Assembly: GCA_019752375.1 (NCBI GenBank)
Contig: JAIEMG010000045.1
Span: forward strand, 36,012-100,011
Reading direction: 5' to 3'
DNA from: Gemmataceae bacterium
GTDB taxonomy: Bacteria; Planctomycetota; Planctomycetia; Gemmatales; Gemmataceae
Length of the DNA stretch: 64,000 bases
Shown: in pieces, positions 43,408 to 52,489 of the stretch
How positions within the stretch are numbered: position 1 is the first letter of the stretch
How the letters are laid out: each line of letters starts with the position of its first letter
Translations under genes and position numbers: made by a program
The notes under the pieces: model-generated
What the model saw: the letters and a program-made list of their open reading frames with translations, nothing else
Database searches by the model: none
What the model was told of the DNA's origin: nothing

Positions 43408-43735
43408 CTGGGCGAAGTCCGGCAGCGTGGGTCACCCGGACCCGGAGGTGACGGAAGCGGTGATCGAGGGCCTGGCTGCCAACCTGGAGGAAGTCGGTCG
43501 CCCGCTCTGCCCGTGCAATTTCTACCCGAATAAGCAGAAGGAGCTTGCCGAGCACGGACGCCGGTGGTTGTGCGCCTGCGACGAGATGAAGCGGTGGAAG
43601 TACTGCCACTGCCTGCTGTTCGTCACGCCCGAAGGGCTGCCGATCACCGAGTACCTGCCCGAGGACCACGAAGGGCGGACGACCTACGGGCTGGTCCTCG
43701 ACCCGACGCCGGGGAAAGGGCGAGAAGATCGCTGA
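43408..43735 (+). CDS. ferredoxin-thioredoxin reductase-like catalytic domain (partial context)
   Basis: About 108 residues. YWAKSGSVGHPDPEVTEAVI and EGLAANLEEVGRPLCPCNFYP begin the domain; CAC and CHCLLFVTPEGLPITEYLP follow. Ferredoxin-thioredoxin reductase beta subunits bind a 4Fe-4S cluster and a redox disulfide through CPC, CPC and CHC motifs; here the middle one is CAC. No start codon is seen inside, so it is reached only by reading through the kinase remnant. It may be a true gene that lost its start to a deletion. Confidence 0.6.
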
Positions 43736-43753
43736 AGTCAGGGGGCGCTTCCA

Positions 43754-44763
43754 TCACTGCCCAGTTACCAGTCCGTGGTAACGCAGGGTAAGGCTGCGCA
43801 GACGCTCCGAGTCTACCACACCGTTGATGAGATGGTCGGGGATCGCCCCGACGCCCAGCTTGGTCCTCGCCAGCGCCCCGACAATCGCCCCGAGGGTGTC
43901 CACGTCCCCGCCGAGTCGGACGGCGTTGGCGACGGCCTGACCCCACGAGTCCGGAAACCGCAACTAGCACCACAAGGCGGCGAGGACCGTCGGCACCACG
44001 AAGGGCGTGATGATCGGCTGCCCGAACTCGGGCCTCTCCATGCCGGCCCAGGCGATGTGCTGTATAGCCTCGGCCGGGTCCTGGTCCAGCCAGGCCGGAA
44101 GCTGCCGGACCAGCGTAGCAAATCCCGGCTCACACGGTTCGATGGATCGAGAAGCCCGCCGAGTGAGAGTAACTGCGCCGCCCTTGCCACTGCCACGCCA
44201 CCGGCCACGCTCCGTGGGTCCTGGTGCGTGATGCGAGACACGTCCGCAGCCGCAGCGGGCAGGCGTTCGGGATCGTCGAGGAAGTACAGGCCGAGGCAGG
44301 CCGTACGCATGGCAGTGCCGTTCCCGGCCTGACCGACGGCTGCCCCGCATGTGGTCCAGACCCCGAACCGCAAGAAGTGCGTGGCGGCGTGAGTGCAGGA
44401 ACCATCTGGCCCGATCACCGACTGGGTCCTCCACAGGTCGGCAATGGAGCGGGCGATGTCGGGCGGATTGACGGCTTTCATTCGCAAGATCGACTTGACG
44501 GTGGCGACCGATAACTGCGTGTCGTCTGTGTACTGGCCGGGTGGGTAACCCTCATACTCGCCGAAGCCGGACAGCAGCGTTGCCTTGTCGGGGATCGAAT
44601 ACGACCAGAGGCCCTCGTACGGCGCACCGAGAGCGTCACCGACGGCGCACCCGAGCGGGCAGCCGAGGAACCGCTCCCGCAGGTCGATGGGTTTTTCTCC
44701 ATGTTCGGCCCTCGCCACGTATTCCCGCCGGCCCTGCTGCACCACCGGCGATGCCTTGATCAT
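43754..44763 (-). pseudogene. ADP-ribosylglycohydrolase with two frame disruptions
   Basis: Starts at 44763 (MIKASPVVQQGRREYV). ERFLGCPLGCAVGDALGAPY and GQYTDDTQLSVATV mark the ARH fold's first metal site. Homology in the first frame ends near 44130 (LLSLGGLLDPSNRV); the frame then shifts to PAWLDQDPAEAIQHIAWAGM, stops at 43964, and resumes in another frame with GQAVANAVRLGGDVDTLGAI, the C-terminal metal motif. Enzymes of this family remove ADP-ribose from proteins or nucleic acids. With these breaks it is not functional. Confidence 0.8.
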
Positions 44764-45020
44764 TGTTGACTGACGAGGAGATCGGTCACCCAGCAAGTTC
44801 CGGCATGCTCGCCGCCCCGGCGACAGTGGGTCAGCAGTTCGGTATCCGAGCAGCCGGCTTCTTCCAGGGCGTCGGCAAGAATCGGGAGCCGGTCATAGGC
44901 ATGCTCCTCGGCAATAGCCTGGGTCAGCCTTGGCACGGTACCGCTGTCCCACGTCAGCCATGCCGGGTCCACGGCCTTGCCCCGTAGCCGGCTGACCTGG
45001 AAACCGCCGTCCGACAGCAC
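44760..45020 (-). pseudogene. MTEAEWL-family C-terminal fragment coupled to the ARH gene
   Basis: 86 residues. DPAWLTWDSGTVPRLTQAI, then YDRLPILADALEEAGCSDTE and HCRRGGEHAGTCWVTDLLV are the family's C-terminal block; the N-terminal MTEAEWL part is lost. Its stop overlaps the ARH start (ATGA). Because the two frames are still joined, they were once co-translated. Confidence 0.65.
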
Positions 45021-45177
45021 GGTGAGAAACGCCTTCGTGCCCCAGTGGTAGCGGAGCGGGCAGAACGAGGCGTCCCGCAGCAGCCGCTGCCCTCACGCTC
45101 ACCGGGATCATCGAGTGGGGCTGGTGCCTGACGGCGTACCTTTCGGTGGTGAGCTTTCCCCTCGTCGGGTTCAGCAC

Positions 45178-45702
45178 CTACGGTTTGTTCGAGTTCTTGT
45201 CGGAGTATCGCTGCCGGCACTTCTTGCACGAACTGCGCCGCCGCAGCGTCTCCTCGAAGTTGTCGATGAAGACCACGTCAAACAGGCGGAAGCCGACCCT
45301 CCCCTCCCTGGTGTAGTTCCGGGCCGCTGCCCCGATGTTCTTGCCATACACTTCGAGGAAGTAGACGGCGATCTGGTTGTGGCTGCTCAGCCTCTCGAAG
45401 AGGCGCTGCACGGTGTCCTTGACGGCTTCAACAATACCCATCGCCGGGTTGCCGATCAGGTCACGGCGCTCCCACAGCAGGTCTTCCCGGCTGCCGACCA
45501 GGGCAGCGCCATCGGGGCAGAAGATCAGCCGGGTGTTCGTGCCGTCCACTTTCTCCGTGCCGATGACCCGTCCGGCGAACGGTATCTGGACCGTCTCCTG
45601 CAAGACTCCCTTGTCGCCCAGTGCGTGGTAGGTCAGGATCGACGGGTACTTCGTCAGGCTATTCAGTTTGCCGAGGTCAACTCGCCGAATGTCGAACGCC
45701 AT
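45178..45702 (-). pseudogene. RNA ligase, C-terminally truncated
   Basis: About 174 residues. The nucleotidyl-transferase motif I is EKVDGTNTRLIF (K51). EVYGKNIGAAARNY and VGFRLFDVVFIDN are later ligase-family segments. Rnl2/DRB0094-like ligases are normally about twice as long; here the sequence ends in an unrelated CKKCRQRYSDKNSNKP tail. A GAGGAAG ribosome site precedes the start. Motif I is intact, but later motifs are missing, so activity is doubtful. It joins the nearby RNA-repair genes. Confidence 0.7.
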
Positions 45703-45911
45703 GCTTCCTCCGCAAGTCCCGTCCCCGCCTTCCCGAACTGACTGCTTCCATGACCCGTTTGCGTGCAGGCCGGTTCGCCTCTGCAATGCGCAGTCCGCAG
45801 TCCAAGGGTGGTTTCCACGACCTGACCTGCACGCTGCGTGTCGGGGTTGCCTGAAAAGTTTATAATTGAGGCGAAGCGAAGACAGGTTGCGGAGCGTGGA
45901 GAATCACGCCG

Positions 45912-46538
45912 ATGACCGAGGCCGAGTGGAATGCCTGCACCGACCCCATCGAGATGATCGAGTTCCTGCGAGGCAAGGCGAGCGTTCGGAAGCAGGGGCT
46001 TTTCGCCGTCGCTTGCTGTCGCCGCATCTGAAATCTCATGGACTCCCCCATCAAGCAGGTCGTCGAAGTGGCCGAACGCTATGCTGATGGGAACGCCACT
46101 GAACCTGAGTTGGCGTCATCCAGGGAGGTGGCTTCGGTGGTTCCGTCAGGCATAGTAGCGAAGAGGGCTGCTACGGCGGCGTGGCTGTCAACGGGGACGG
46201 CATCAGGAGCGGCGTGGTGGATGGCAAGCAGAGCGGCATTGGAGGCGGCGTGGAGGGCGTCAGGGGAACGAGAAGATCGCCCGCAAGCCGACCTGCTCCG
46301 TTGCATGTTCGGCAAACCCTTTTGCCCCATTAGCATCAACCCGACCTGGATCACGCCGACCGTGAAACAATTGGCCGAAGCGATCTACGAGGACAGGGGC
46401 TTCGACCGACTGTCTATCTTGGCAGATGCCTTGGAGGAGGCAGGCTGCACCGACCAGGAGATTCTGACACACTGCCGGGAGCCGGGACCACACACCCGTG
46501 GCTGCTTCGTAGTAGATGTGGTTCTGGGGAAGGAGTGA
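45912..46538 (+). pseudogene. MTEAEWL-family gene with in-frame TGA
   Basis: [20 protein letters not shown] and [11 protein letters not shown] are followed by TGA where other members have Trp (CCRRIW), then the frame continues with VVEVAERYADGNATEPE to the usual C-terminal block (RGFDRLSILADALEEAGC, HCREPGPHTRGCFVVDVVL). The last Trp-Val of the block is also changed to Phe-Val. Otherwise the coding pattern is intact, so the loss looks recent. A downstream ATG could allow a shorter product. Confidence 0.75.
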
Positions 46539-46544
46539 TCGCTA

Positions 46545-46995
46545 ATGACCGAGGCCGAATGGACACAGGTCTTGGCGAGAGCGTCTTGGGGCGAGAAGCC
46601 GCTCCCAGACTGGATCGAAGCGCCACCCCCAGACCTCGGCACCTTCCGAGCCGAAAACCAATGGTTGGCTTGCCCTGATCCAAGGCCGATGCTTTTGTTC
46701 TTATAACGCAAGACGACGGATCGGAAATTACGGCTGTTCGCCGTGGCATGTTGCCGAGAGATTTGGGACTTGCTGCCGGGCAAGGACTGTTGGGAAAAGG
46801 TAGAGCTTGCGGAGCAGTTCGCAGACGGAAAAGTAGCCCCCGATCCTCTGGATCGGCCATATACGACTGGCTATCCCATCGGGAAGGGCTTGTCGATAGA
46901 GGCATGGCGCAAAGGCTGCGCTTCCTTCGCTTGTTTCAAGGCCGCAGAGAAGAGTGCATGGGAAGCCAGACCGAGGTTCTCCAGGCCGACTTGTA
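46545..46995 (+). pseudogene. MTEAEWL-family gene, stop codon and 3' loss
   Basis: MTEAEWTQVLARASWGEKPL, an inserted roughly 25-residue stretch, then [37 protein letters not shown]. The frame continues to FKAAEKSAWEAR, after which it shifts, and the C-terminal block is absent. It starts six bases after the stop of the previous broken member. The inserted stretch suggests two start regions were merged by deletion. Confidence 0.65.
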
Positions 46996-47158
46996 GTTGG
47001 GGAACGGCTGGGATCGCCGTTCCTGCCACCACAGGACCAGTGCGAGGGCGGGATGGACCTCGATCAACTGGAGCGGCTGATTCCCGCAAGCGTCCGTCAA
47101 GGTGTAACCCAACTCCTCCAGCTGCCGCCGTAGCCACAGGCCCCGGATCAGCCAAGCT

Positions 47159-47473
47159 AACATCCTGGTGGTCGCGGCCAAGCTCGGCGTGGCACGACCC
47201 GCTCAGGTTTGCGAACTGCTGAACTTGGATGCCTCCACGCTGAGCCGCAACGTCGAGCGGATGCAGGCCAAGGGCTGGCTGGAAGTGGTGACGGACGAGG
47301 ACGGCCGGTCTCAGCCCTTCCGTCTCACGGCCCAGGGACGCAAGCTCTTGGAGAAGGCGGTGCCGGCGTGGGAAGAGGCCCAGGAGCAGGCGACGGCCCT
47401 GCTTGGCGAGACGGGAGTCGAGATGTTGCAGAAGATCGCTCGGGGGCTTGGGCTATCCGCTCCGAAGGGATGA
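47159..47473 (+). pseudogene. MarR-type winged-helix regulator, N-terminally truncated
   Basis: About 100 residues remain. VCELLNLDASTLSRNVERMQ is the recognition helix pair, followed by the wing (VVTDEDGRSQPFRLTAQGR) and a helical dimer end. The first 45-50 residues typical of MarR proteins are missing, and the frame opens into unrelated sequence upstream. Only a GTG at 47168 could start it. It lies 77 bases before the Thg1-fusion gene. Confidence 0.6.
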
Positions 47474-47549
47474 GGCTTTGTTTCATTTGCCCATTTAGTT
47501 GCATATACAATAAACCCGGTGCGGCAGCCATGATCGAGGAGACACACCG

Positions 47550-48929
47550 ATGAATCAGACCATCGAAACTCCGGCTCTGATCGATTCGGCGACGGCAAAG
47601 CTCGACGCCGGCCGACTGCGGCAACTGTGTTTGGACCTGGGTGCCGACGACGTGGGGTTGGTCGAACTGGATGGACCGGCGTTGGCTGACCAGCGGGACG
47701 ACATCCTGTGGTTCTTCCCGCCCGCCAAGACGCTGCTCAGCTTCGTATGCCGGATGAACCGGGAGCCGATTCGTACCCCCGCCCGCTCGGTGACGAACCT
47801 CGAATTCCATCACACGGGCGATCAGGTCAACGAGGTCGCCCGCAAGGTCGTGGCGGCTCTGGAGCGGCAGGACATCCGGGCGATCAACCCGTCGATGGGC
47901 TTCCCGATGGAGATGGACCATTTCCCCGACAAGATTTGGGTCGTCTCGCACAAGCCGGTGGCCGTGGCGGCGGGCCTGGGGCACATGGGTATCCACCGCA
48001 ACGTCATCCACCCCAGGTTCGGCAACTTCATCCTGCTCGGCACCGTCGTGATCGACACCGAGGCCACCGCCTACAACCAGCCGCTGGCTTACAACCCGTG
48101 CCTGGAATGCAAACTATGCGTGGCGGCGTGTCCCGTGGGGGCCATCGCACCAGACGGCCAATTCAACTTCTCGGCCTGCTACACGCACAACTACCTAGAC
48201 CTATGCGTGCTGCCGGGCATCTACATGGTCGCCCGGCTGGACGGCCGCAGCTTCACCCGGTTGACCAAGGAGGTCCACCAGTTCGAGGCACCGTTCGATC
48301 CCCGCTTCCGTGACCACATGTTGCAAACCGCTGAGCACCTCATGGCGGGCTGCGGTTTCAACATGGTTTACGGCTACACCCAGAGCGACGAGATTTCATT
48401 GCTATTCGACCGAGAGGTGGAAGGTTTCGGGCGAAAGCTGCGCAAGTTGCTGTCCGTCCTTTCGGGCGAGGCCAGTGCCAAATCCTCGCTGCTGCTGGGG
48501 GCTGTGGCGACGTTCGACTGCCGCATCTCGCAACTGCCTTCGGTCGAACTCGTCGTCGATTACTTCCGCTGGCGCAACGAGGACGCCCACCGCAACGCAC
48601 TAAACGCCCACTGCTACTGGCTCCTGAGAAAACAAGGCCAGGGTGCCGGCGGGGCCACGGCGGCCTTGAAGGGCCTGTCCATGGCAGCGAAAAACGAACT
48701 GCTCTTCCAGAACGGCGTCAACTTCAACGACTTGCCCCTGTGGCAGAAGCGGGGTTCGGGGCTGCACTGGGAAGAGTACGAGCGGCCTTCCGAGAACCCC
48801 GTGACCGGCGAGCAGGTCGTGGCCCGCCGGCGGCGCATCCGTCACGATCTGGAACTGCCTATGAAGGACGACTACTCGGCGTTCCTGCGGAGGCTGCTTT
48901 CCTCAGAAGCAGGAGAGTGCGATGACTGA
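47550..48929 (+). CDS. fusion of a 4Fe-4S protein with Thg1-like tRNA-His guanylyltransferase
   Basis: 459 residues. Residues 1-215 match the N-terminal part of a ferredoxin-type 4Fe-4S protein of the QueG-like group, with C184, C187, C190 and C194 (CLECKLCVAACP). Residues 221-459 match Thg1: RLDGRSFTRLTK (229-240, metal D231) and GYTQSDEISLLF (275-286, D280, E281). Thg1 adds G to the 5' end of tRNA-His and family members repair RNA 5' ends. The ferredoxin part lacks its usual C-terminal third, so the fusion probably arose by deletion, though the frame is intact. It overlaps the next gene by 8 bases. Confidence 0.7.
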   Translation: MNQTIETPALIDSATAKLDAGRLRQLCLDLGADDVGLVELDGPALADQRDDILWFFPPAKTLLSFVCRMNREPIRTPARSVTNLEFHHTGDQVNEVARKVVAALERQDIRAINPSMGFPMEMDHFPDKIWVVSHKPVAVAAGLGHMGIHRNVIHPRFGNFILLGTVVIDTEATAYNQPLAYNPCLECKLCVAACPVGAIAPDGQFNFSACYTHNYLDLCVLPGIYMVARLDGRSFTRLTKEVHQFEAPFDPRFRDHMLQTAEHLMAGCGFNMVYGYTQSDEISLLFDREVEGFGRKLRKLLSVLSGEASAKSSLLLGAVATFDCRISQLPSVELVVDYFRWRNEDAHRNALNAHCYWLLRKQGQGAGGATAALKGLSMAAKNELLFQNGVNFNDLPLWQKRGSGLHWEEYERPSENPVTGEQVVARRRRIRHDLELPMKDDYSAFLRRLLSSEAGECDD

Positions 48930-49872
48930 TCGAGTTCACTACCACTCCGACCTGATCTACTCGGTCGGCACCCAGGTCGTGACGCTGATCGACGTGGTGC
49001 GCCAGAACGGGAACGTACTGCATCCCCGTGGATCGGTCGGGGTCATCGTCCGCTCCCCAGCCGACCTGGATCACCCCTACCGAGTGCGGTTTGCCGATGG
49101 GGCCGAGGAGTCGCTGCATCGGGACCAACTGACCATGCTGGCCCGCTACAAGGAGGCCGAGATCGGCGATGCTGCCATCGCTGCCGGGCGTCACAACTTG
49201 TACGAGCGGGTCATCTACCGCTGTGTGATCGGCTCGCAGGCGTATGGTCTGGCCGGGGAAGGATCGGACATCGACCGCCGGGGCATCTACCTGCCGCCGG
49301 CCGATCTGCACTGGTCGCTGTACGGCGTCCCCGATCAGCTCGAAAACGAGGCCACGCAGGAAGCCTACTGGGAAGTGCAGAAGTTCCTGGTGCTGGCCCT
49401 CAAGGCAAACCCCAACGTGCTGGAGTGTCTCTACACACCAATGGTTGAGAAGGCGACCCCATTGGCCGAGAGGCTGCTGGCTATGCGGGGCTGCTTCCTC
49501 TCCCGCATGGTGTACCAGACTTACAACGGTTACGTGCTGTCGCAGTTCAAGAAGATGCAAGCCGACCTGCGCAACCAGGGTCAGGTGAAGTGGAAGCACG
49601 TCATGCACCTGATCCGCCTGCTGCTCTCGGGCATCCGCATCCTGCGGGAGGGCTTCGTGCCCGTCCGGGTCGAGGAGCACCGGGAGAAGTTGCTGGCGAT
49701 CCGGCGAGGGGAGATGCCCTGGGAACAAGTCGAGGACTGGCGGCTCCGCCTGCACCAAGAATTCAACGCCGCCTCGGAAGCCACAACGCTGCCCGAGCGC
49801 CCGGACTACGAGCAGGCCAATGCTATCCTGGTCGAAGCCCGCCGGCTGGCCCTGGCGGAGGAGTTGCCATGA
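48922..49872 (+). CDS. RlaP-like nucleotidyltransferase (RNA repair), first copy
   Basis: 316 residues. GSQAYGLAGEGSDIDRRG (104-121) has the GS-x-D-x-D nucleotidyltransferase motif of the polymerase-beta superfamily. The later EAYWEVQKFLVLALKANPNV and KWKHVMHLIRLLLSGI segments match the RlaP/YcgL-type family linked to RNA repair. It has an extra roughly 85-residue N-terminus with an SH3-like pattern (VGVIVRSPADLDHPYRVRF). Overlaps the upstream fusion gene by 8 bases and the next gene by 4. Probably adds nucleotides to damaged RNA ends. Confidence 0.75.
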   Translation: MTDRVHYHSDLIYSVGTQVVTLIDVVRQNGNVLHPRGSVGVIVRSPADLDHPYRVRFADGAEESLHRDQLTMLARYKEAEIGDAAIAAGRHNLYERVIYRCVIGSQAYGLAGEGSDIDRRGIYLPPADLHWSLYGVPDQLENEATQEAYWEVQKFLVLALKANPNVLECLYTPMVEKATPLAERLLAMRGCFLSRMVYQTYNGYVLSQFKKMQADLRNQGQVKWKHVMHLIRLLLSGIRILREGFVPVRVEEHREKLLAIRRGEMPWEQVEDWRLRLHQEFNAASEATTLPERPDYEQANAILVEARRLALAEELP

Positions 49873-50648
49873 ATCACGATCCACGCCTGCTCCGGCAAGT
49901 TGAACAGCACCCGTTCCCACTGCTCTTCGCCACGATCAGCGGGGCGCACCTGTACGGCTTCCCGTCGCCGGATTCCGATTTCGACCTGCGGGGTGTGCAT
50001 CTACTACCACTGAGCGAGGTGGTTGGGATCAAGACCGGGCCGGAGACGGTGGAGAAGTCGGGGCTACACGAGGGCCTGGAGATCGACCTGGTCACGCACG
50101 ACGCCCGGAAGTTCTTCGGCCTGTTGCTGAAAAAGAACGGCTACGTGCTGGAGCAAGTCCTCTCGCCGCTTGTCGTCCACACGACCCCCGAACATGCGGA
50201 GTTGAAAGAGATGGCCAAGGACTGCATCACCCGGCATCATGCCCACCACTACCTGGGCTTCGTGGAGACGCAGTGGCGGCTGTTCCAGAAGGAAGACCCG
50301 CCCAGGGTCAAGCCGCTGCTGTATGTCTACCGGGTGCTGCTGACGGGGATTCACCTGATGCGCACGGGCGAGGTGCAAGCCCACCTGCCCACCTTGAACG
50401 AGGAATTCAAGCTGCCCTACATCCCGGACCTGGTCGAGCGAAAGGTAAACGGCAAGGAGAAGGGGTGCCTGGACCAGGCGGACATTGGCTTTCATCAGCG
50501 GGAGTTCGAGCGGCTGCGTGCGGAACTGGAGCAGGCGTACCAGGCGAGCAGGCTGCCGGAAGCGCCGAACGGGGCGGCGGCGCTTCACGAACTGCTCGTT
50601 CGCCTTCGGCTCGGATCGAACCGGACTTCTTCCGTCGGACCATCTTGA
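49869..50648 (+). CDS. RlaP-like nucleotidyltransferase (RNA repair), second copy
   Basis: 259 residues. SGAHLYGFPSPDSDFDLRGV (24-43) is the nucleotidyltransferase motif with Ala in place of the usual Ser. FGLLLKKNGYVLEQVLSPLV and KPLLYVYRVLLTGIHLM match the family. It lacks the N-terminal SH3-like part of the first copy. ATG overlaps the upstream stop, and its own stop overlaps the Pnkp start (TGATG). Two different RlaP genes in one operon suggest different RNA substrates. Confidence 0.75.
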   Translation: MNHDPRLLRQVEQHPFPLLFATISGAHLYGFPSPDSDFDLRGVHLLPLSEVVGIKTGPETVEKSGLHEGLEIDLVTHDARKFFGLLLKKNGYVLEQVLSPLVVHTTPEHAELKEMAKDCITRHHAHHYLGFVETQWRLFQKEDPPRVKPLLYVYRVLLTGIHLMRTGEVQAHLPTLNEEFKLPYIPDLVERKVNGKEKGCLDQADIGFHQREFERLRAELEQAYQASRLPEAPNGAAALHELLVRLRLGSNRTSSVGPS

Positions 50649-51801
50649 TGAGAATCTCCATCCCCAACCTGTCTCTCGTCGTCCTGATCGGCCCCAGCGG
50701 CTCGGGCAAGATCACCTTCGCCCGCAGGCACTTCCTGCCCACCGAGATCCTGTCGTCGGACGCCTGCCGGGGCATGGTCAGTGACGACGAGAACAACCAG
50801 GCCGTCACCAACGACGCCTTCGAGTTGCTGCACTTCATCGGTGCGAAACGACTGGCGCTGGGCCGGTTGACTGTCGTTGATGCCACCAACGTTCAGCCGG
50901 AATCCCGCAAGCCGCTCGTCCAGCTCGCCCGGCAGTACCATTGTCTGCCAGTCGCCATTGTGCTGAACCTCCCCGAGCGACTTTGCCAGGAGCGCAACCG
51001 CTCTCGGGACGAGCGCACCTTCGGCCCCCACGTCGTCCGCCAGCAGGTATCGCAACTGCGTCGCGTCGGCGCTTCTTCAACGAACCGGAGTTGGAGCGGC
51101 AGTTCCTGAATCGTGTACAAGCGGCGTTGACCGCTGCGAACCTATGGACCGCTCTGGAGACAACGTGGGTCTGCATGGATTGCGAGCTGATGCCGTGGTC
51201 GGCAAAGGCACAGGAGCTACTCAAAACGCAATACGCAGCGGTCGGGGCCGCTGGGCGAGCTTCGTTACCACGGGTCGTGACTTGTCTGGCGCAAGCGGCT
51301 CAACGGCTGGGCGGTGAAGCGAGGGATCTGGTCGAGCGAGTGGCTGCCGAGTTCGGACGCCGGGAAGAGAGTCTAAGCAAGTTCGTCGCCGCCTACCGGC
51401 AGTATTGCTGGCCGGTGGCATCGTTGACGGACCTCAAGTTGGCCCCCTTCCACCTGTTGGCCTCGGAAGGCCGGGTCCATACCGACAAAAATCACACCTG
51501 GCACATGGACACTCTCACCGCTGTCTGCCGGGAAGACCCAGAGCTGTTGCGGGCGACCCCATACAAGCTCGTGGACGTGACTGACCCCGCCAGTGAAGCG
51601 GCCGGGGTCGAGTGGTGGAGCGAACTCACAGGTCGGGGCGGTGAGGGCATGGTGGTCAAGCCGCTGGACTTCATCCTCCGGGGCCGGCGTGGCGTGGCCC
51701 AGCCCGCTGTGAAGTGCCGGGGCCGGGAGTATGTGCGCATCATCTACGGCCCCGATTACGACACAGAGGAAAACCTGTCTCGACTGCGCCAGCGGGGGTA
51801 G
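50648..51801 (+). pseudogene. pnkp: Pnkp (polynucleotide kinase-phosphatase-ligase), internally deleted
   Basis: The kinase part (50648-51060) has GPSGSGKITFARRHF at 15-29; the Walker A Ser/Thr after Lys is Ile, so kinase activity is doubtful. After VRQQVSQLRR the frame shifts to the ligase C-terminus (RRFFNEPELERQFLNRVQ, WVCMDCELMPWSAKAQELL, GGEGMVVKPLDFI). The phosphatase domain and the ligase's adenylylated-lysine region are missing, a deletion of some 350-400 residues. In bacteria Pnkp with Hen1 repairs cut tRNA; no Hen1 is seen here. Confidence 0.8.
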
Positions 51802-52295
51802 CAGTCGCGCCGGCAGACCAGGAGCACGTCCAGGGCCATCAGCGCGCCGTCACGCACCATGTAATGGCGATCGATCTTGCTGGCAATGTACAATGCGACG
51901 ACTGCCTGCGGCACCCGCGCGTTCTGGTGCATCAGCGCCAGGGCCGCTTCGCGACGCACTTCCCAGCACGTGTCGCACTGGAGCGCATGGATGATGGCAT
52001 GGAGCACGTCGGGGCATTTGCAGATGTCGGCATGCAGCCGGCAGCCGAGCTTTTTGACGGCCTTGACGCGTTCGCAACAGTTGCCGTCGCACAGCTGGTC
52101 CGTCAACTTCCGCGCATGCTCGGCGCCAAACGGTGAACCGATCCGGCACTTGTCGCAGGCCTCGCTGCAATCCGGGCAGTCGGCGGGTGGCGGTGTCGTG
52201 CAATGGCACTTGTCCGTGCAGCACCCGGCGGCCCCAGCGTCTTGCGCGGCGAATAACGCCAGCAGGGCTGCACTTAACCACAGGAGTCGTTTCAT
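51756..52295 (-). CDS. cysteine-rich secreted HEAT-like protein, truncated
   Basis: About 179 residues. A signal peptide (MKRLLWLSAALLALFAAQ) and a Cys-rich region (CCTDKCHCTTPPPADCPDC) are followed by HEAT-like helices (VLHAIIHALQCDTCWEVRRE, GALMALDVLLVCRRDC). The last 15 residues after CRRDCY lie opposite the Pnkp end and look foreign, so the original gene probably ran on and was cut by the accessory DNA. It would be exported. A weak GGAG precedes the ATG. Function unknown. Confidence 0.65.
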   Translation of the reverse strand: MKRLLWLSAALLALFAAQDAGAAGCCTDKCHCTTPPPADCPDCSEACDKCRIGSPFGAEHARKLTDQLCDGNCCERVKAVKKLGCRLHADICKCPDVLHAIIHALQCDTCWEVRREAALALMHQNARVPQAVVALYIASKIDRHYMVRDGALMALDVLLVCRRDCYPRWRSRDRFSSVS

Positions 52296-52430
52296 CCGTG
52301 AGCCACTCCGGCAGACATCCGATCGAGCGCGGACCCCATTTCGGATATCGGCAGGGAGGAGCCAAGCACTCGCGCGATTTCCGCTTGGGAGTGGGGACAC
52401 GACCCAAGAATCGAAGGTACAACCCACAAA

Positions 52431-52478
52431 AAGCGAAGACGGACGGAGAACACGCGTGCGCTCCGTCCGTCTTCGCTT
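52431..52478 (-). terminator. intrinsic terminator of icd
   Basis: A perfect 18-bp stem (52431-52448 with 52461-52478), beginning AAGCGAAGACGG, encloses a 12-base loop. Read leftward it is followed by TTTTTGTGGG. It lies 12 bases after the icd stop, a textbook intrinsic terminator for that gene. Confidence 0.85.
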
Positions 52479-52489
52479 GTAAGCTTTGC

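Noticed and set aside
45020..45177. Possible membrane-protein fragment on the plus strand
   Set aside because: A run of hydrophobic codons (ALTLTGIIEWGWCLTAYL) without a start or an extended frame; too short to support.
42828..46538. TGA read as Trp (genetic code change)
   Set aside because: TGA is the normal stop of many intact genes here, including the coupled ATGA overlaps.
46990..47160. Minus-strand fragment with EVHPALALVLWW, like a DUF429 protein
   Set aside because: Only about 50 residues, no start or end, and the match is a weak impression.
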